Below, piece after piece: positions 33,479 through 42,059 of a DNA stretch of 64,000 nt. The DNA comes from Candidatus Dormiibacterota bacterium (GTDB taxonomy: Bacteria; Chloroflexota; Dormibacteria; Dormibacterales; Dormibacteraceae): positions 62,001 through 126,000 of the forward strand of contig PLJM01000027.1 in NCBI GenBank assembly GCA_003139695.1, given 5' to 3'. The stretch's first letter is position 1. Each line of letters opens with the position of its first letter. Made by a program: the position numbers and the translations under genes. The notes beneath the pieces are model-generated. The model did no database searches. It was not told the origin of the DNA and was given only the letters and a program-made list of their open reading frames with translations.

Positions 33479-33985
33479 ATGGCCATCTTCGAGCTCGATC
33501 CTGTCGATGACATCGCAGTGGCCGCGGTCGGCGAACCCGGCCAGCGGCGCTTCTTCCTGCTGGCCAAGGGCAGAGGCCGGACCCTGACGCTGACCTGCGA
33601 GAAGGCGCAGATCCAGGCCCTGATTGTTCGCGTTCACCAGATGATGGAGGCACAGGGGATCGAGCCGGCTGAGCGGGCGGGCCGCGCGGCCGCGCTCTCG
33701 CCGGGGGAGCCCGAATGGCAGGTCGGCGAGATGGGACTTGGCTACCACGAAGACCGAAAGATGTTCGTGCTGGTGGCGAGCCAGTCGGCCGCGAGCGAGG
33801 AGCTGCAGACGGAGGATGCGCCCAGCGTTCGCTTCTGGCTGAGCCATAAGCAGGTGGTCGCGTTTTCCAAGCAGGCCGAGAACGTGCTGACCGCCGGGCG
33901 CCCTCTATGCCCCCGCTGCGGGCTGCCGATGGATCCAGCCGGCCATCCTTGCCCGGTTCTCAACGGTGCCAGGCCGATCTTCTAG
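33479..33985 (+). CDS. DUF3090-family protein
   Basis: A 168-aa conserved protein of unknown function. Family hallmarks are the N-terminal ELDPVDDIAVAAVGEPGQR, RRFFLLAKGRG, RFWLSHKQVVAFSKQAENV, and a C-terminal CPRCGLPMDPAGHPCPVLNG zinc-ribbon-like tail with three Cys. It is nearly always found beside a SCO1664-type gene in actinobacteria, as here, where the two overlap by 20 bp. I know of no established biochemical role. Confidence 0.85.
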   Translation: MAIFELDPVDDIAVAAVGEPGQRRFFLLAKGRGRTLTLTCEKAQIQALIVRVHQMMEAQGIEPAERAGRAAALSPGEPEWQVGEMGLGYHEDRKMFVLVASQSAASEELQTEDAPSVRFWLSHKQVVAFSKQAENVLTAGRPLCPRCGLPMDPAGHPCPVLNGARPIF

Positions 33986-34751
33986 TGGCGGGCGGTCCAC
34001 CGGCTCCCCTCCCCCGCCAGAGGCGGGGGGGCCGCAGTGGAACGCGGCGGAGCACCTCCTGGTCGAGCTGCCGGAGCTGGAGCTGCTCGGCATCCTTCAA
34101 GGTGCGTCGAACTACACCTTCCTGGCGCAGCTGGGCCCGCACGAGCCCGCCGGCCTCCTGGCCGTGTATAAGCCGGCACGAGGCGAGTCGCCTCTTTGGG
34201 ATTTCGAAGCAGGGACCCTCTATCAGAGGGAGGTGGCCGCATACCGGCTGAGCAAGGTGCTGGGTTGGCCGCGAATCCCTCCGACGGTGGTGCGAGACCA
34301 GGCGCCCCATGGAGTTGGCGCCATGCAGCTTTACGTGGAGGCGGACCGGCGGCACTTTCTTTCGGAGCAGGCGCACCAGCGCGACGCCTGGCGCCGCATC
34401 GCTCTGTTCGATGTGATCATCAACAACGCGGACAGAAAGTCCGGCCACTGCCTGTTCGATGCCCAGGACAGGATCTGGGTGATCGACCACGGCTTGACCT
34501 TCCACTCCGACCCCAAGCTCAGGACGGTGATCTGGGACTTTTCGGGCGAGCCTCTCCCAGCCGAGCTCTGCGCCGACCTGGAGCGAGCGCTGATAGACGT
34601 CGAGAAGGGAGCCCTCGCCGATGAGCTGGCCGAGCTGCTTCGCCCGGGCGAGGTGCGCGTGCTCAAGCGCCGCCTGCGCGGGGTCCTCGACCCGACCTGG
34701 CGGTTCCCTGAGCCGACCTCTGCCTGGTCGGTGCCCTGGCCACCGGTCTGA
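33966..34751 (+). CDS. SCO1664-family protein (PI3/4-kinase-like fold)
   Basis: A 261-aa protein. Visible motifs are LLGILQGASNYTFLAQL, AVYKPARGESPLWDF (a Lys that could bind ATP), RIALFDVIINNADRKSGHCL with the N-x-x-D pair typical of lipid-kinase-like catalytic loops, and WVIDHGLTFH with the metal-binding Asp. So it may be an active kinase of unknown substrate. The first 25 residues are Gly/Pro/Ser-rich and encoded across a GC-rich hairpin (CCCCCGCC/GGCGGGGG), so the true start may be later than 33966. It partners with the DUF3090 gene. Confidence 0.85.
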   Translation: MPGRSSSGGRSTGSPPPPEAGGPQWNAAEHLLVELPELELLGILQGASNYTFLAQLGPHEPAGLLAVYKPARGESPLWDFEAGTLYQREVAAYRLSKVLGWPRIPPTVVRDQAPHGVGAMQLYVEADRRHFLSEQAHQRDAWRRIALFDVIINNADRKSGHCLFDAQDRIWVIDHGLTFHSDPKLRTVIWDFSGEPLPAELCADLERALIDVEKGALADELAELLRPGEVRVLKRRLRGVLDPTWRFPEPTSAWSVPWPPV

Positions 34752-34779
34752 GCCGCTTTGGTACCCTCCGAGGCTGCGG

Positions 34780-36309
34780 ATGAAGTTCTGGTCACGCGCC
34801 GTCACGGCTGCAGCGGTATTTGGTTTCGCGCTGTCCGCGATGGCTGCGTATGCCGCACCGACCCCAGCCGTGCCGTCTGCGCCAAGGAATCTGAAGGCGA
34901 CCGCGGGTGACTCCCAGGTCTCTCTGACCTGGAGCGCCCCCAGCTCCGGGGCACCCATCACCCAGTACAGAGTTATCACTTCACCCGGGGCCACCAGAAC
35001 CGGCACCACGAGCACCAATCTCGTGGTCACGGGGCTGACCAACGGGACCACTTACTCATTCGCTGTCCAGGCGGCCAATGCCTCGGGCTATGGAGTGGCC
35101 GCCCGGACGACCGCCACGCCAAAAGTGATACCGCCGACGGCTCCCACCAACCTGGCTGCGACCTCCGGGCCGGATGCAGGCAACATGACGCTGTCGTGGA
35201 CGCCCCCAACCTCCAATGGCTCGGCGCCCACCATCGACCACTACACGGTCACGGTCAGCCCTGGCGGCACCAGCGACCAGCTCGACGGCCAGACCACCAC
35301 GTTCGTCGCGTTGAACATCGCCACTAACGTCACCTACACGTTCAAGGTCACCGCCACCAACTCAAAGGGCGCGACCGGGCCTGCGGCGACGGTTTACGCC
35401 CCGCTCCCGATCGGCGCCAACATCGGCATGCAGCCGACGGCCGGCGGACCCAGCACCAGCATCACGGTGACCGGCCAGGCGTTCTTGAACAACGAGAGCA
35501 TCACGCTCTACTGGGATGTCACGAGCCACGTAGCAACCTCCGTCGTGACTGACGGCACCGGCGCTTTCACCAAGGTGATCAAGCCTTACGCCGGCGACAA
35601 ACCGAAGGTGCACAAGCTCTGCGCTAACGTGCAGCCGCACCCGTGCGCGACCTTCTCCCTTCAGGGACTACCGACGCCGACGCCGGGCGTCACCCCCTCG
35701 CCCGTAGACACGTCGACGCCGACCCCTACGGCCACAGAAAACCCGCAGGCATCAGGCGTGCGCGCAGGTGGGGGCGGCCTCAGCGGGCTCGACATCATCA
35801 CCCGGCCGCCCTTCGTCTTCCTACCGATCATCGCGATCATCGGGCTGCTCGGAGTTCTCGCCTACTGGTTCTTGAGCCGGCGCCGCTCGACGCCACCGAG
35901 CTCGGCGGCAACAGTGGTTCACCGCGCGACCCGACCCGACTACATGGCCCCATTCCCAACCGCCGGTTCGGCTCCGGTACCGCCCCGAAACCCTGCTCAG
36001 CCTTCGGCTTGGGACGCGCCAGTCCAGCCTCTACCGCCGGCTCAGCCTTACGTGCCGCCGGGCCAGTCTCCTACGTGGGACGCACCGGCCCAGCCTGTGC
36101 CGCCGGTTCAGCCTCCGACGTGGGACGCGCCCGCCCAGCCAGTGCCGCCTGCCCAGCCCTATGTGCCGCCTCCCGCGGCACCGCCCCCGACACCACCGGC
36201 AGCGCCATCGCCTCCTCCGACGCCCCCGCGGTCAGTCGAATGGCCGGCCCCCCCAGCTCCGCCGGCTGTACCGGACGAGCCGCCCGACCTACCTCAACCG
36301 TCGGACTAG
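34780..36309 (+). CDS. Fibronectin-III surface protein with proline-rich cytoplasmic tail
   Basis: From ATG 34780 (MKFWSRAV) the protein is 509 aa. It has a signal peptide (cleavage likely after AYA), two fibronectin type III domains (about residues 30-210; VPSAPRNLKATAGDSQVSLTW and APTNLAATSGPDAGNMTLSW), an IPT/E-set-like segment (about 215-290), a Thr/Pro linker, one transmembrane helix (VFLPIIAIIGLLGVLAYWFL) and a C-terminal cytoplasmic tail of about 150 residues with WDAP-repeats (QPLPPAQPYVPP). The topology, outside FnIII and inside Pro-rich tail, suggests a bridge between surface ligands and cytoplasmic partners; function is unknown. Confidence 0.85.
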   Translation: MKFWSRAVTAAAVFGFALSAMAAYAAPTPAVPSAPRNLKATAGDSQVSLTWSAPSSGAPITQYRVITSPGATRTGTTSTNLVVTGLTNGTTYSFAVQAANASGYGVAARTTATPKVIPPTAPTNLAATSGPDAGNMTLSWTPPTSNGSAPTIDHYTVTVSPGGTSDQLDGQTTTFVALNIATNVTYTFKVTATNSKGATGPAATVYAPLPIGANIGMQPTAGGPSTSITVTGQAFLNNESITLYWDVTSHVATSVVTDGTGAFTKVIKPYAGDKPKVHKLCANVQPHPCATFSLQGLPTPTPGVTPSPVDTSTPTPTATENPQASGVRAGGGGLSGLDIITRPPFVFLPIIAIIGLLGVLAYWFLSRRRSTPPSSAATVVHRATRPDYMAPFPTAGSAPVPPRNPAQPSAWDAPVQPLPPAQPYVPPGQSPTWDAPAQPVPPVQPPTWDAPAQPVPPAQPYVPPPAAPPPTPPAAPSPPPTPPRSVEWPAPPAPPAVPDEPPDLPQPSD

Positions 36310-36348
36310 CGGGCCCCAGCGAACCAGGGCCCGCTCGTTGATCGGCGG

Positions 36349-37665
36349 CTAGGGAATGCCGTTAGTCGGCATCGGTTTGGACGCGCAGGTGCTGCAAGCG
36401 GTGACCGTGGCATTCGTAGGATCTGAGGTGGCTGTATAGATCGAGCCCATGAATTGGGCTGCGCCATTTTGAATCGTCGCCATCTGCACGCCCAGGTAGC
36501 CAAGGTGGCTGGTCGATGAGTAGCCCAGCGGAACAATGCCAGGCCCCTGGTCCAGCTGCCCGCTCTGAAGTGTGTTGATGACGCCTTGACGAGTCGGGTT
36601 TTGGCCGGCCTTCTTCATCAGCTGGACGAACGAGTAGCCAACCGCCATGCCGTAGACCACGTTGCCGTCAAATGGAAGGGAGCTGATGTACTGGTCGTGG
36701 ATCTGCTTGAACAGCGTGATCCACGGGCTGCTGGTGTCACCGGTGGCTGGGAGATAGCCGGAGGTGACGATGCCGTTGAGAAGGCTCGCCCCTGCCGCGC
36801 CTTTAGAGAACGTGGAGACGAGGCCTGCAAGGGTGGTCGGGTCGGCGCCGACGCTGCTGACCACCCACTTCGGGTTGAAATGAAGCTGGGCAGCCGTCAG
36901 CAGGGTGAGGGCTGTGAATGCCGGGATGGTGTACAACACCACGACCTGCGCCCCAGCTGCCTGCAGGTGTGCGATCTGCGGGCCGAGGTTGATGTTGGTC
37001 GGCACGTACTTCTGCTTGTCGACAACGCTGGCGGCCGGGATCTGCGTGTCGAGACCCGTCACCCCACCCTGTCCGAAGTCATCGTCCTGGTAGAGGTAGC
37101 CGACCTTCATGCCGGAATACGTGTCGTTGACGTACTTTCCGGTGACCTTGCCCTCGATGATGTAGTCGGGCTGCCAGCCGGAGGTGTAAGGCCACTTCGT
37201 CGGCTGGTTCCAACAGTCACATCCTGAAGCTACGAACAGGTCGGGAACTTTCTGTGTGTTCAGGTAGTCGACGACAGCGGTATGCGTTGGCGTGCCGAGA
37301 CCGTTGAAGATTGCGAAAACTTTGTCCTGGAGCACCAGCTGGTGGACGACTGTTGACGTGGTCGCGGGGTTGTAGCCATCGTCCTCGTACATGTACTTGA
37401 TCGTGCGGCCATACACGCCGCCGTGGGCGTTGACCCACTGGAAGTAGGCGTCGGAAGCCTTCGAGATCTCGGAATAGCCAGGCGCCGCCGCACCGGTCAG
37501 CGGCTGGTGGCTGCCGATGGTGATCTGAGTCGCGGTGATGCCGGGTGCAGATGCGGTGTTGGTGGTACTGCCGCTGCTGCCGCCACACGCACTTACAAAT
37601 AGCGCGGCGACCACGAGCCGAGCTCCCCACGTCGCAAAGGGTCGCCGGATCGAAAAGCTCACCAT
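36349..37665 (-). CDS. Branched-chain-type ABC transporter substrate-binding lipoprotein
   Basis: Periplasmic-binding-protein fold (type I, LivJ-like) anchored by lipid. The start is ATG 37665 with GGAGG 6 bases upstream; the N-terminus is MVSFSIRRPF, a hydrophobic core and lipobox VSAC. Mature part begins ITATQITIGSHQPLTGAAAPG and continues with AYFQWVNAHGGVYGR, LPYFD-type lobes and GYSFVQLMKKAGQNPTRQG. The ligand is unknown; relatives bind amino acids, urea, amides or aromatic acids. It is transcribed divergently from a TetR gene across a 24-bp palindrome, and away from the permease genes. Confidence 0.9.
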   Translation of the reverse strand: MVSFSIRRPFATWGARLVVAALFVSACGGSSGSTTNTASAPGITATQITIGSHQPLTGAAAPGYSEISKASDAYFQWVNAHGGVYGRTIKYMYEDDGYNPATTSTVVHQLVLQDKVFAIFNGLGTPTHTAVVDYLNTQKVPDLFVASGCDCWNQPTKWPYTSGWQPDYIIEGKVTGKYVNDTYSGMKVGYLYQDDDFGQGGVTGLDTQIPAASVVDKQKYVPTNINLGPQIAHLQAAGAQVVVLYTIPAFTALTLLTAAQLHFNPKWVVSSVGADPTTLAGLVSTFSKGAAGASLLNGIVTSGYLPATGDTSSPWITLFKQIHDQYISSLPFDGNVVYGMAVGYSFVQLMKKAGQNPTRQGVINTLQSGQLDQGPGIVPLGYSSTSHLGYLGVQMATIQNGAAQFMGSIYTATSDPTNATVTACSTCASKPMPTNGIP

Positions 37666-37698
37666 TTTTCCTCCAGGTTCAAAAGCGCTCGGCCGAGT

Positions 37699-37722
37699 TT
37701 CGCCGATAGTACTATCGGCGAA
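37699..37722. promoter_or_regulatory. 24-bp perfect palindrome, probable TetR operator
   Basis: The half-site TTCGCCGATAGT is followed directly by its exact reverse complement. It lies in the 94-bp space between the substrate-binding gene (start 37665) and the divergent TetR gene (start 37760), 34 bp from the former and 37 bp from the latter. Perfect symmetry of this length is typical of TetR-family operators, and its placement would let the repressor control both genes. Confidence 0.75.
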
Positions 37723-37759
37723 TGGGGATGGCAAGAAGAGAATTGGGCCGGGCTCGCTG

Positions 37760-38434
37760 GTGAGCGCGCCACTCACCCGCCGTGAGGCCAAGGAGCGCAC
37801 GCGCAAGCGCCTGATCGACGCCGCCAGGGAGCTGATCCTGTCTGGTGACGAGACCCGCGTGGCCGCCAGCACGGTGGCGAAGCGGGCAAGCGTCGCGGGC
37901 GCAACCTTCTACGAGCATTTCCGAAGCCGCGACGACCTGCTCAAGGCGCTCGCAGACGATCTGTTCGACGAGCTGCGCGAGAAGCTGGCGACGAGCAGGT
38001 GGGAAGCGTTGGCGGCTCCCAGCAGCGAGGAGAAGCTGCGCCAGGAGTTCCAGACTCCGCTCGCCGTGCTGGCCGCCAATCCCGACCTCTTTCGGCTCGC
38101 CCTTCGGGTCCGTCATTACCCTTCGTCGCCCCTGGGTGACTCCAGCCGGCGCTTTTCAGGCAACACTCGCAGTGATGTGGTCGAAGAGCTCGTCGACAGG
38201 GGTTACCCGCACGATGGACCGGAGGAACGGCGACGGCTCGAGATGATCGCGGACGTCCACATCGCCGCCACCGAGGTCCTTGCGCTTGGCTACCTGGCGG
38301 GGCGCTATCCCGATCTCAATGAGGTCGTGGACATGCTGGTCCTGGTCACACGTGGCACCCGCCTGGCTCGAGAATGGCATGGCCGTTCAGCGCTGGAACT
38401 GGACGCCGAGGTAGTTCAAGCCCGCAACTCTTGA
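37760..38434 (+). CDS. TetR-family transcriptional regulator
   Basis: A 224-aa one-component repressor. GTG 37760 is the preferred start (MSAPLTRREAKERTRKRL), since the DNA-binding domain begins there; the frame upstream would cross the operator. The helix-turn-helix is visible in AASTVAKRASVAGATFYEHFRSRDDLLKAL, and the C-terminal domain (70-220) is a ligand pocket of unknown specificity. Likely represses itself and the substrate-binding gene through the palindrome at 37699, and possibly senses an acyl-CoA or imported ligand; that is inference. Confidence 0.9.
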   Translation: MSAPLTRREAKERTRKRLIDAARELILSGDETRVAASTVAKRASVAGATFYEHFRSRDDLLKALADDLFDELREKLATSRWEALAAPSSEEKLRQEFQTPLAVLAANPDLFRLALRVRHYPSSPLGDSSRRFSGNTRSDVVEELVDRGYPHDGPEERRRLEMIADVHIAATEVLALGYLAGRYPDLNEVVDMLVLVTRGTRLAREWHGRSALELDAEVVQARNS

Positions 38435-38457
38435 GTGAAGGGCACCTCCGCGGCGGC

Positions 38458-39528
38458 CTAAAGATCTGCCGCCTGCTCCTGAGCGCCCGGCCTGCGGCGG
38501 CTGGCGCGGAATTGCCACAGGCGAACAACGCCGCCCTGGATGCCGTGCGGGAACGCCAGCATGGCGACCACGAAGACGGCTCCGAATAACGCTAGCGGCA
38601 GCTGGTCCCGCACCGCACTGGGCAGGTGCACTGTGTCGTTCAGCGAGCTGATCCACGAGGGCACGAACACCACTACCAGCGCCCCCCAGACCGCGCCCGG
38701 CAACGTCCCAAGACCGCCAATGACGACAGCTGCCAGGAGCAGTAATGAAAGGGTCAATGGAAAGCTGCCCGGCGCAGCCAGGTTGGACGTGTATCCGAGC
38801 AGCGACCCGGCCAGTCCCGCACAGGCTCCGCTGAGGACGAACGCCAGCACCTGTGTGCGCGCCACACGAATTCCATTCAGCGCCGATGCGACCTCGTCTT
38901 CGCGGATCGCGCGGAAATCCCTTCCGTAGCGCGTGCGCACCAGGTTGGCGAGCAGCACAAACGTGATCACTGTCGGTATGAGGCCAATCCACGTCAGCCA
39001 TACCTCCGGCGCGATGGAGCTGAGAGCGTCGGGAGGAACGAGCGCCGGGATTGAGGTGCCGGCATCCCCGCCGAAGATGTTCGAGAACCTCACGGCGACG
39101 CCAGGCAGGCCGACCGCCAGCCCCAGAGTCGCGCCGGCGAGGTATGGACCTCGTAGCCGGGCCGCTGCAGCGCCGACAATGATCGATGCCACCGCTGTAA
39201 CGAGGGTGGCGGTACCCATCACCAGCGCGGGGTTCAGGTCCGTGTGAGCCTTCAGCACGACTGCCGTCGTGTACGCACCGATTCCCATCAAAGCGCCGTG
39301 CCCAAGTGAGAGCTGGCCGTTGAGGCCCGTGAGGACTGTCAGGCCGGCCGCCCCGATCGCGAAATAGCACACGCTGGAGAGCTGGTAGACGAGGAACGGG
39401 TCGAATGGATCGATGGCCCAGACCACCAGCGCCGCGACCAGCAAGAAGCCCACGCCCAACATCGAATGGCGCAAGAGCGCAGGGCGAACCGAAACCAGGC
39501 GCTTCAACGAGGGCCCGCCCGCGCTCAC
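38458..39528 (-). CDS. livM: Branched-chain-type ABC transporter permease (LivM)
   Basis: A 356-aa permease with eight to ten helices. The family signature is present as GLNGQLSLGHGALMGIGAYTTA, with the EAA-like loop (ALNGIRVARTQVLAFVLSGACAGLAG) that docks the ATPases. Its GTG start overlaps the livH stop by 4 bp. The run G-F-H-M is the order on the minus strand. Converges with the TetR gene. Confidence 0.93.
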   Translation of the reverse strand: MSAGGPSLKRLVSVRPALLRHSMLGVGFLLVAALVVWAIDPFDPFLVYQLSSVCYFAIGAAGLTVLTGLNGQLSLGHGALMGIGAYTTAVVLKAHTDLNPALVMGTATLVTAVASIIVGAAAARLRGPYLAGATLGLAVGLPGVAVRFSNIFGGDAGTSIPALVPPDALSSIAPEVWLTWIGLIPTVITFVLLANLVRTRYGRDFRAIREDEVASALNGIRVARTQVLAFVLSGACAGLAGSLLGYTSNLAAPGSFPLTLSLLLLAAVVIGGLGTLPGAVWGALVVVFVPSWISSLNDTVHLPSAVRDQLPLALFGAVFVVAMLAFPHGIQGGVVRLWQFRASRRRPGAQEQAADL

Positions 39529-40403
39529 ACGCGCCTCTCCGCCGCATGCACGAACAGACCCTGGGGTCGAAGCATGAGGATGGCGATCAGGATTGCAAGC
39601 GCACCGGCGGTCTCGAGGTCGGGGCCGAGGTAGCCGCCGATGAATGACAGCGCGAGTCCCATCGACAGCCCGCCAACCAACGCGCCGATTGGACTGTCGA
39701 GTCCGCCGAGCACTGCAGCCGTGAAGCCGTAGACGAGGATCGCGTCCATGTTGTTCGGGTACAACAGCAGGGTCGGCGCGACCAGCATGCCGGCCAGAGC
39801 GCCCGCCATCGTTGCCAGGCCCCAGCCGAAAGTGAGCAGCCGGCCCACGCGCACACCAAGCAATCGCGCAATCTCGGGCGCGAACGCGGCCGCACGCATG
39901 CTCAGCCCGAGGCCGGTGAATCGGAACAACACGAGCAGCGCAACCATGACGAGCAGGACGACGCCGACGGTGAAGAGGTTGAACGGCGACACCGGGATGA
40001 AGGCCGCCCCCACCTGCATGGCCGCAATCGAGAAAGGAGCCGGGAAGGAGCGAATCTGCGCACCCCAGATCATTGGCACGACAGCCTCGAGAATGAGGAG
40101 GAGGCCGAGCGTCAAGATGACGGCGTTGAGTGGTGGTCCATTCTCAACCCAGCGGACGACTCCTCGCTCGGCGACCGCTCCCAGGAGCAGGCCTGCGGCA
40201 AGGGCCACGATGAATCCGAACCAGTAGTTGCCGGTCAGCTGGATCACGGCCAGGGCGATGTACGTGGTCGTCATCGCCATGGCACCCTGCGCAAAGTTCA
40301 CGACCCGTGTGGCCCTCCATACAAGGACGAGGGCCAGCGCGAGCGCCGCATAGATCATTCCTGCTGCGACACCGGTCAGGGTCAGGACGAAGAAATAGTT
40401 CAT
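39525..40403 (-). CDS. livH: Branched-chain-type ABC transporter permease (LivH)
   Basis: A 292-aa permease with seven or eight helices. Characteristic motifs are VNFAQGAMAMTTTYIAL near the N-terminus, the FRFTGLGLSMRAAAFAPEIARLLGV coupling loop and TAAVLGGLDSPIGALVGG. Forms the channel with LivM. It follows livF by 15 bp. Confidence 0.93.
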   Translation of the reverse strand: MNYFFVLTLTGVAAGMIYAALALALVLVWRATRVVNFAQGAMAMTTTYIALAVIQLTGNYWFGFIVALAAGLLLGAVAERGVVRWVENGPPLNAVILTLGLLLILEAVVPMIWGAQIRSFPAPFSIAAMQVGAAFIPVSPFNLFTVGVVLLVMVALLVLFRFTGLGLSMRAAAFAPEIARLLGVRVGRLLTFGWGLATMAGALAGMLVAPTLLLYPNNMDAILVYGFTAAVLGGLDSPIGALVGGLSMGLALSFIGGYLGPDLETAGALAILIAILMLRPQGLFVHAAERRV

Positions 40404-40418
40404 GAGCCGGCCTGACGC

Positions 40419-41126
40419 TCAGTAGCCGAGGTACGCATGCCAGAGCTCCTCCTCGTGCGCTAGCTCCCCAGCCCGACGCGAAGCGACGGTTCGGCCTGAT
40501 GAAAGAAGCAACGCCTCATCAGCGATCGAGAGCGCGCTGCGGGCGTTCTGTTCGACCAGCAGCACACTGAGCCCACGCTTAGCGCAGAGGTCGCGAATCG
40601 TGCGCATGATGAGGCTAACAACCTTGGGAGCCAGCCCCAAGGACGGCTCGTCGAGGAGCAGGAGCTCGGGTCGCGACATCAGCGCGCGACCGACTGCAAG
40701 CATCTGGCGCTCTCCACCCGACAATGAGTTTGCCGGCAGGTGGCGGCGCGCAGCGAGAGGTGGAAACAGCGCCATCACTTCGTCAAGCGCTTTGCGGAGA
40801 TCGGCCCGGTCGCGACGCCAGAGGTGCGCCAGCCGCAAGTTCTCGTCGACGGTGAGCTCGCGAATGATCCCGCCCCCCTCGGGGACCATGCTGATTCCCA
40901 TTCGCACGATGGCCTCAGGCGACATCCCTGTGAGCAATCGGCGCCCATACGAAACCGTCCCGGCGCGCGGGCGGACCAGGCCTGCGATTGCCCGGATCAG
41001 CGTCGACTTGCCTGCCCCGTTGGGGCCGAGCACGGCCGTTATCCCGTGGTCGGGTATGCGTAGACTCACGCCATCGAGCGCGGCAACGCCGCCGTACGAA
41101 ACGCTGAGCCCCTCAACCTCGAGCAT
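40419..41126 (-). CDS. livF: Branched-chain-type ABC transporter ATPase (LivF)
   Basis: A 235-aa ATPase. ATG 41126 (MLEVEGLSVSYG) is the natural start; it lies inside the 3' end of livG (14-bp overlap). Walker A is LGPNGAGKSTLI, the signature is NSLSGGERQML, and Walker B is LLLLDEPSLGLAP followed by LVEQNARSAL with the switch His replaced by Asn-Ala, as commonly seen in LivF. Energises the permease pair. Confidence 0.94.
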   Translation of the reverse strand: MLEVEGLSVSYGGVAALDGVSLRIPDHGITAVLGPNGAGKSTLIRAIAGLVRPRAGTVSYGRRLLTGMSPEAIVRMGISMVPEGGGIIRELTVDENLRLAHLWRRDRADLRKALDEVMALFPPLAARRHLPANSLSGGERQMLAVGRALMSRPELLLLDEPSLGLAPKVVSLIMRTIRDLCAKRGLSVLLVEQNARSALSIADEALLLSSGRTVASRRAGELAHEEELWHAYLGY

Positions 41127-41970
41127 CGGCCTCTCCCTCCACGACAGTCGGCGTGAGCTCCTCGCCGAGGTAGGCATCCGTCACCGCCTTGTCCTTCTGC
41201 ACGCGCTCTGGAGGGCCGGACGCGATGACGCGGCCGAAGTCAAGTACGTGAACCCGCTCGCAGACATTCATGATCAGGTCCAGTCGATGCTCGACCAGGG
41301 CAATCGACATCTGCGCACGAAGGGAGCGCAGGAGGTCAGCGAGCTCCTTGATCTCGGTCGCTGTCAACCCGCTCGCGGGTTCGTCGAGCAGCAAGAGGGC
41401 AGGCCGTGACACAAGTGCACGCGCGAGTGAAACCCACTTCTGTACGCCGTAAGGCAGCACACCTGGATAGCGGTCGGCGAATCGCTCGATGCCAAGCAAT
41501 CGAAGCTGATCGCGGGCGAGGCCTGTGAGTACAGCCTCGTACCGATCTGAGCGACTAAACCCAAGAAGCGCCGACGCGAAACCGGGACGTTTCGCGCGGC
41601 GGGCCCCGACCATGACGTTCTCAAGCACTGTCAGACCGCGCCACAGTCCAAGTCCCTGCAGAGTTCTGGCGATGCCCAGCGAGTTCAGCTCGTGGGGCCG
41701 GACTCCGTTTATCCGCCGCCCGCCGTACAAGATCTCCCCGGCCTGCGGTCTCAGAAAACCTGAGACGACGTTGAACAAGCTCGTCTTGCCGGCGCCGTTG
41801 GGCCCGATGATGCCGACGATCTCCCCCGCGGGCACTTCGAGGGACACATCGTCCAGAGCAACCAACCCACCGAAGCGCACGCTCAGGGACCTGACCTCGA
41901 GCGAGCCAGGGCCCAGCGCACCAGGGCCTGTTCGAGAACCTGCGGCGGCACCAATCGCGCTCACGTCCAT
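41113..41970 (-). CDS. livG: Branched-chain-type ABC transporter ATPase (LivG)
   Basis: A 285-aa ATPase with the longer LivG-type core: Walker A IGPNGAGKTSLFN, the LivG-specific signature variant LPYGVQKWVSLARAL in place of LSGGQ, Walker B LLLLDEPASGLT and the switch His in VEHRLDL. The first 20 residues are a Gly/Pro-rich extension. First gene of the livGFHM run. No copy of the TetR palindrome is seen before it. Confidence 0.94.
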   Translation of the reverse strand: MDVSAIGAAAGSRTGPGALGPGSLEVRSLSVRFGGLVALDDVSLEVPAGEIVGIIGPNGAGKTSLFNVVSGFLRPQAGEILYGGRRINGVRPHELNSLGIARTLQGLGLWRGLTVLENVMVGARRAKRPGFASALLGFSRSDRYEAVLTGLARDQLRLLGIERFADRYPGVLPYGVQKWVSLARALVSRPALLLLDEPASGLTATEIKELADLLRSLRAQMSIALVEHRLDLIMNVCERVHVLDFGRVIASGPPERVQKDKAVTDAYLGEELTPTVVEGEADARG

Positions 41971-42059
41971 ACGCTACCTTGCCGGGGCCGACTTTCGGAT
42001 CCAATCGTGGACATGCATGAAAATGGCGCGCCGCATCACCCCGCTACCATTCGACAGCA

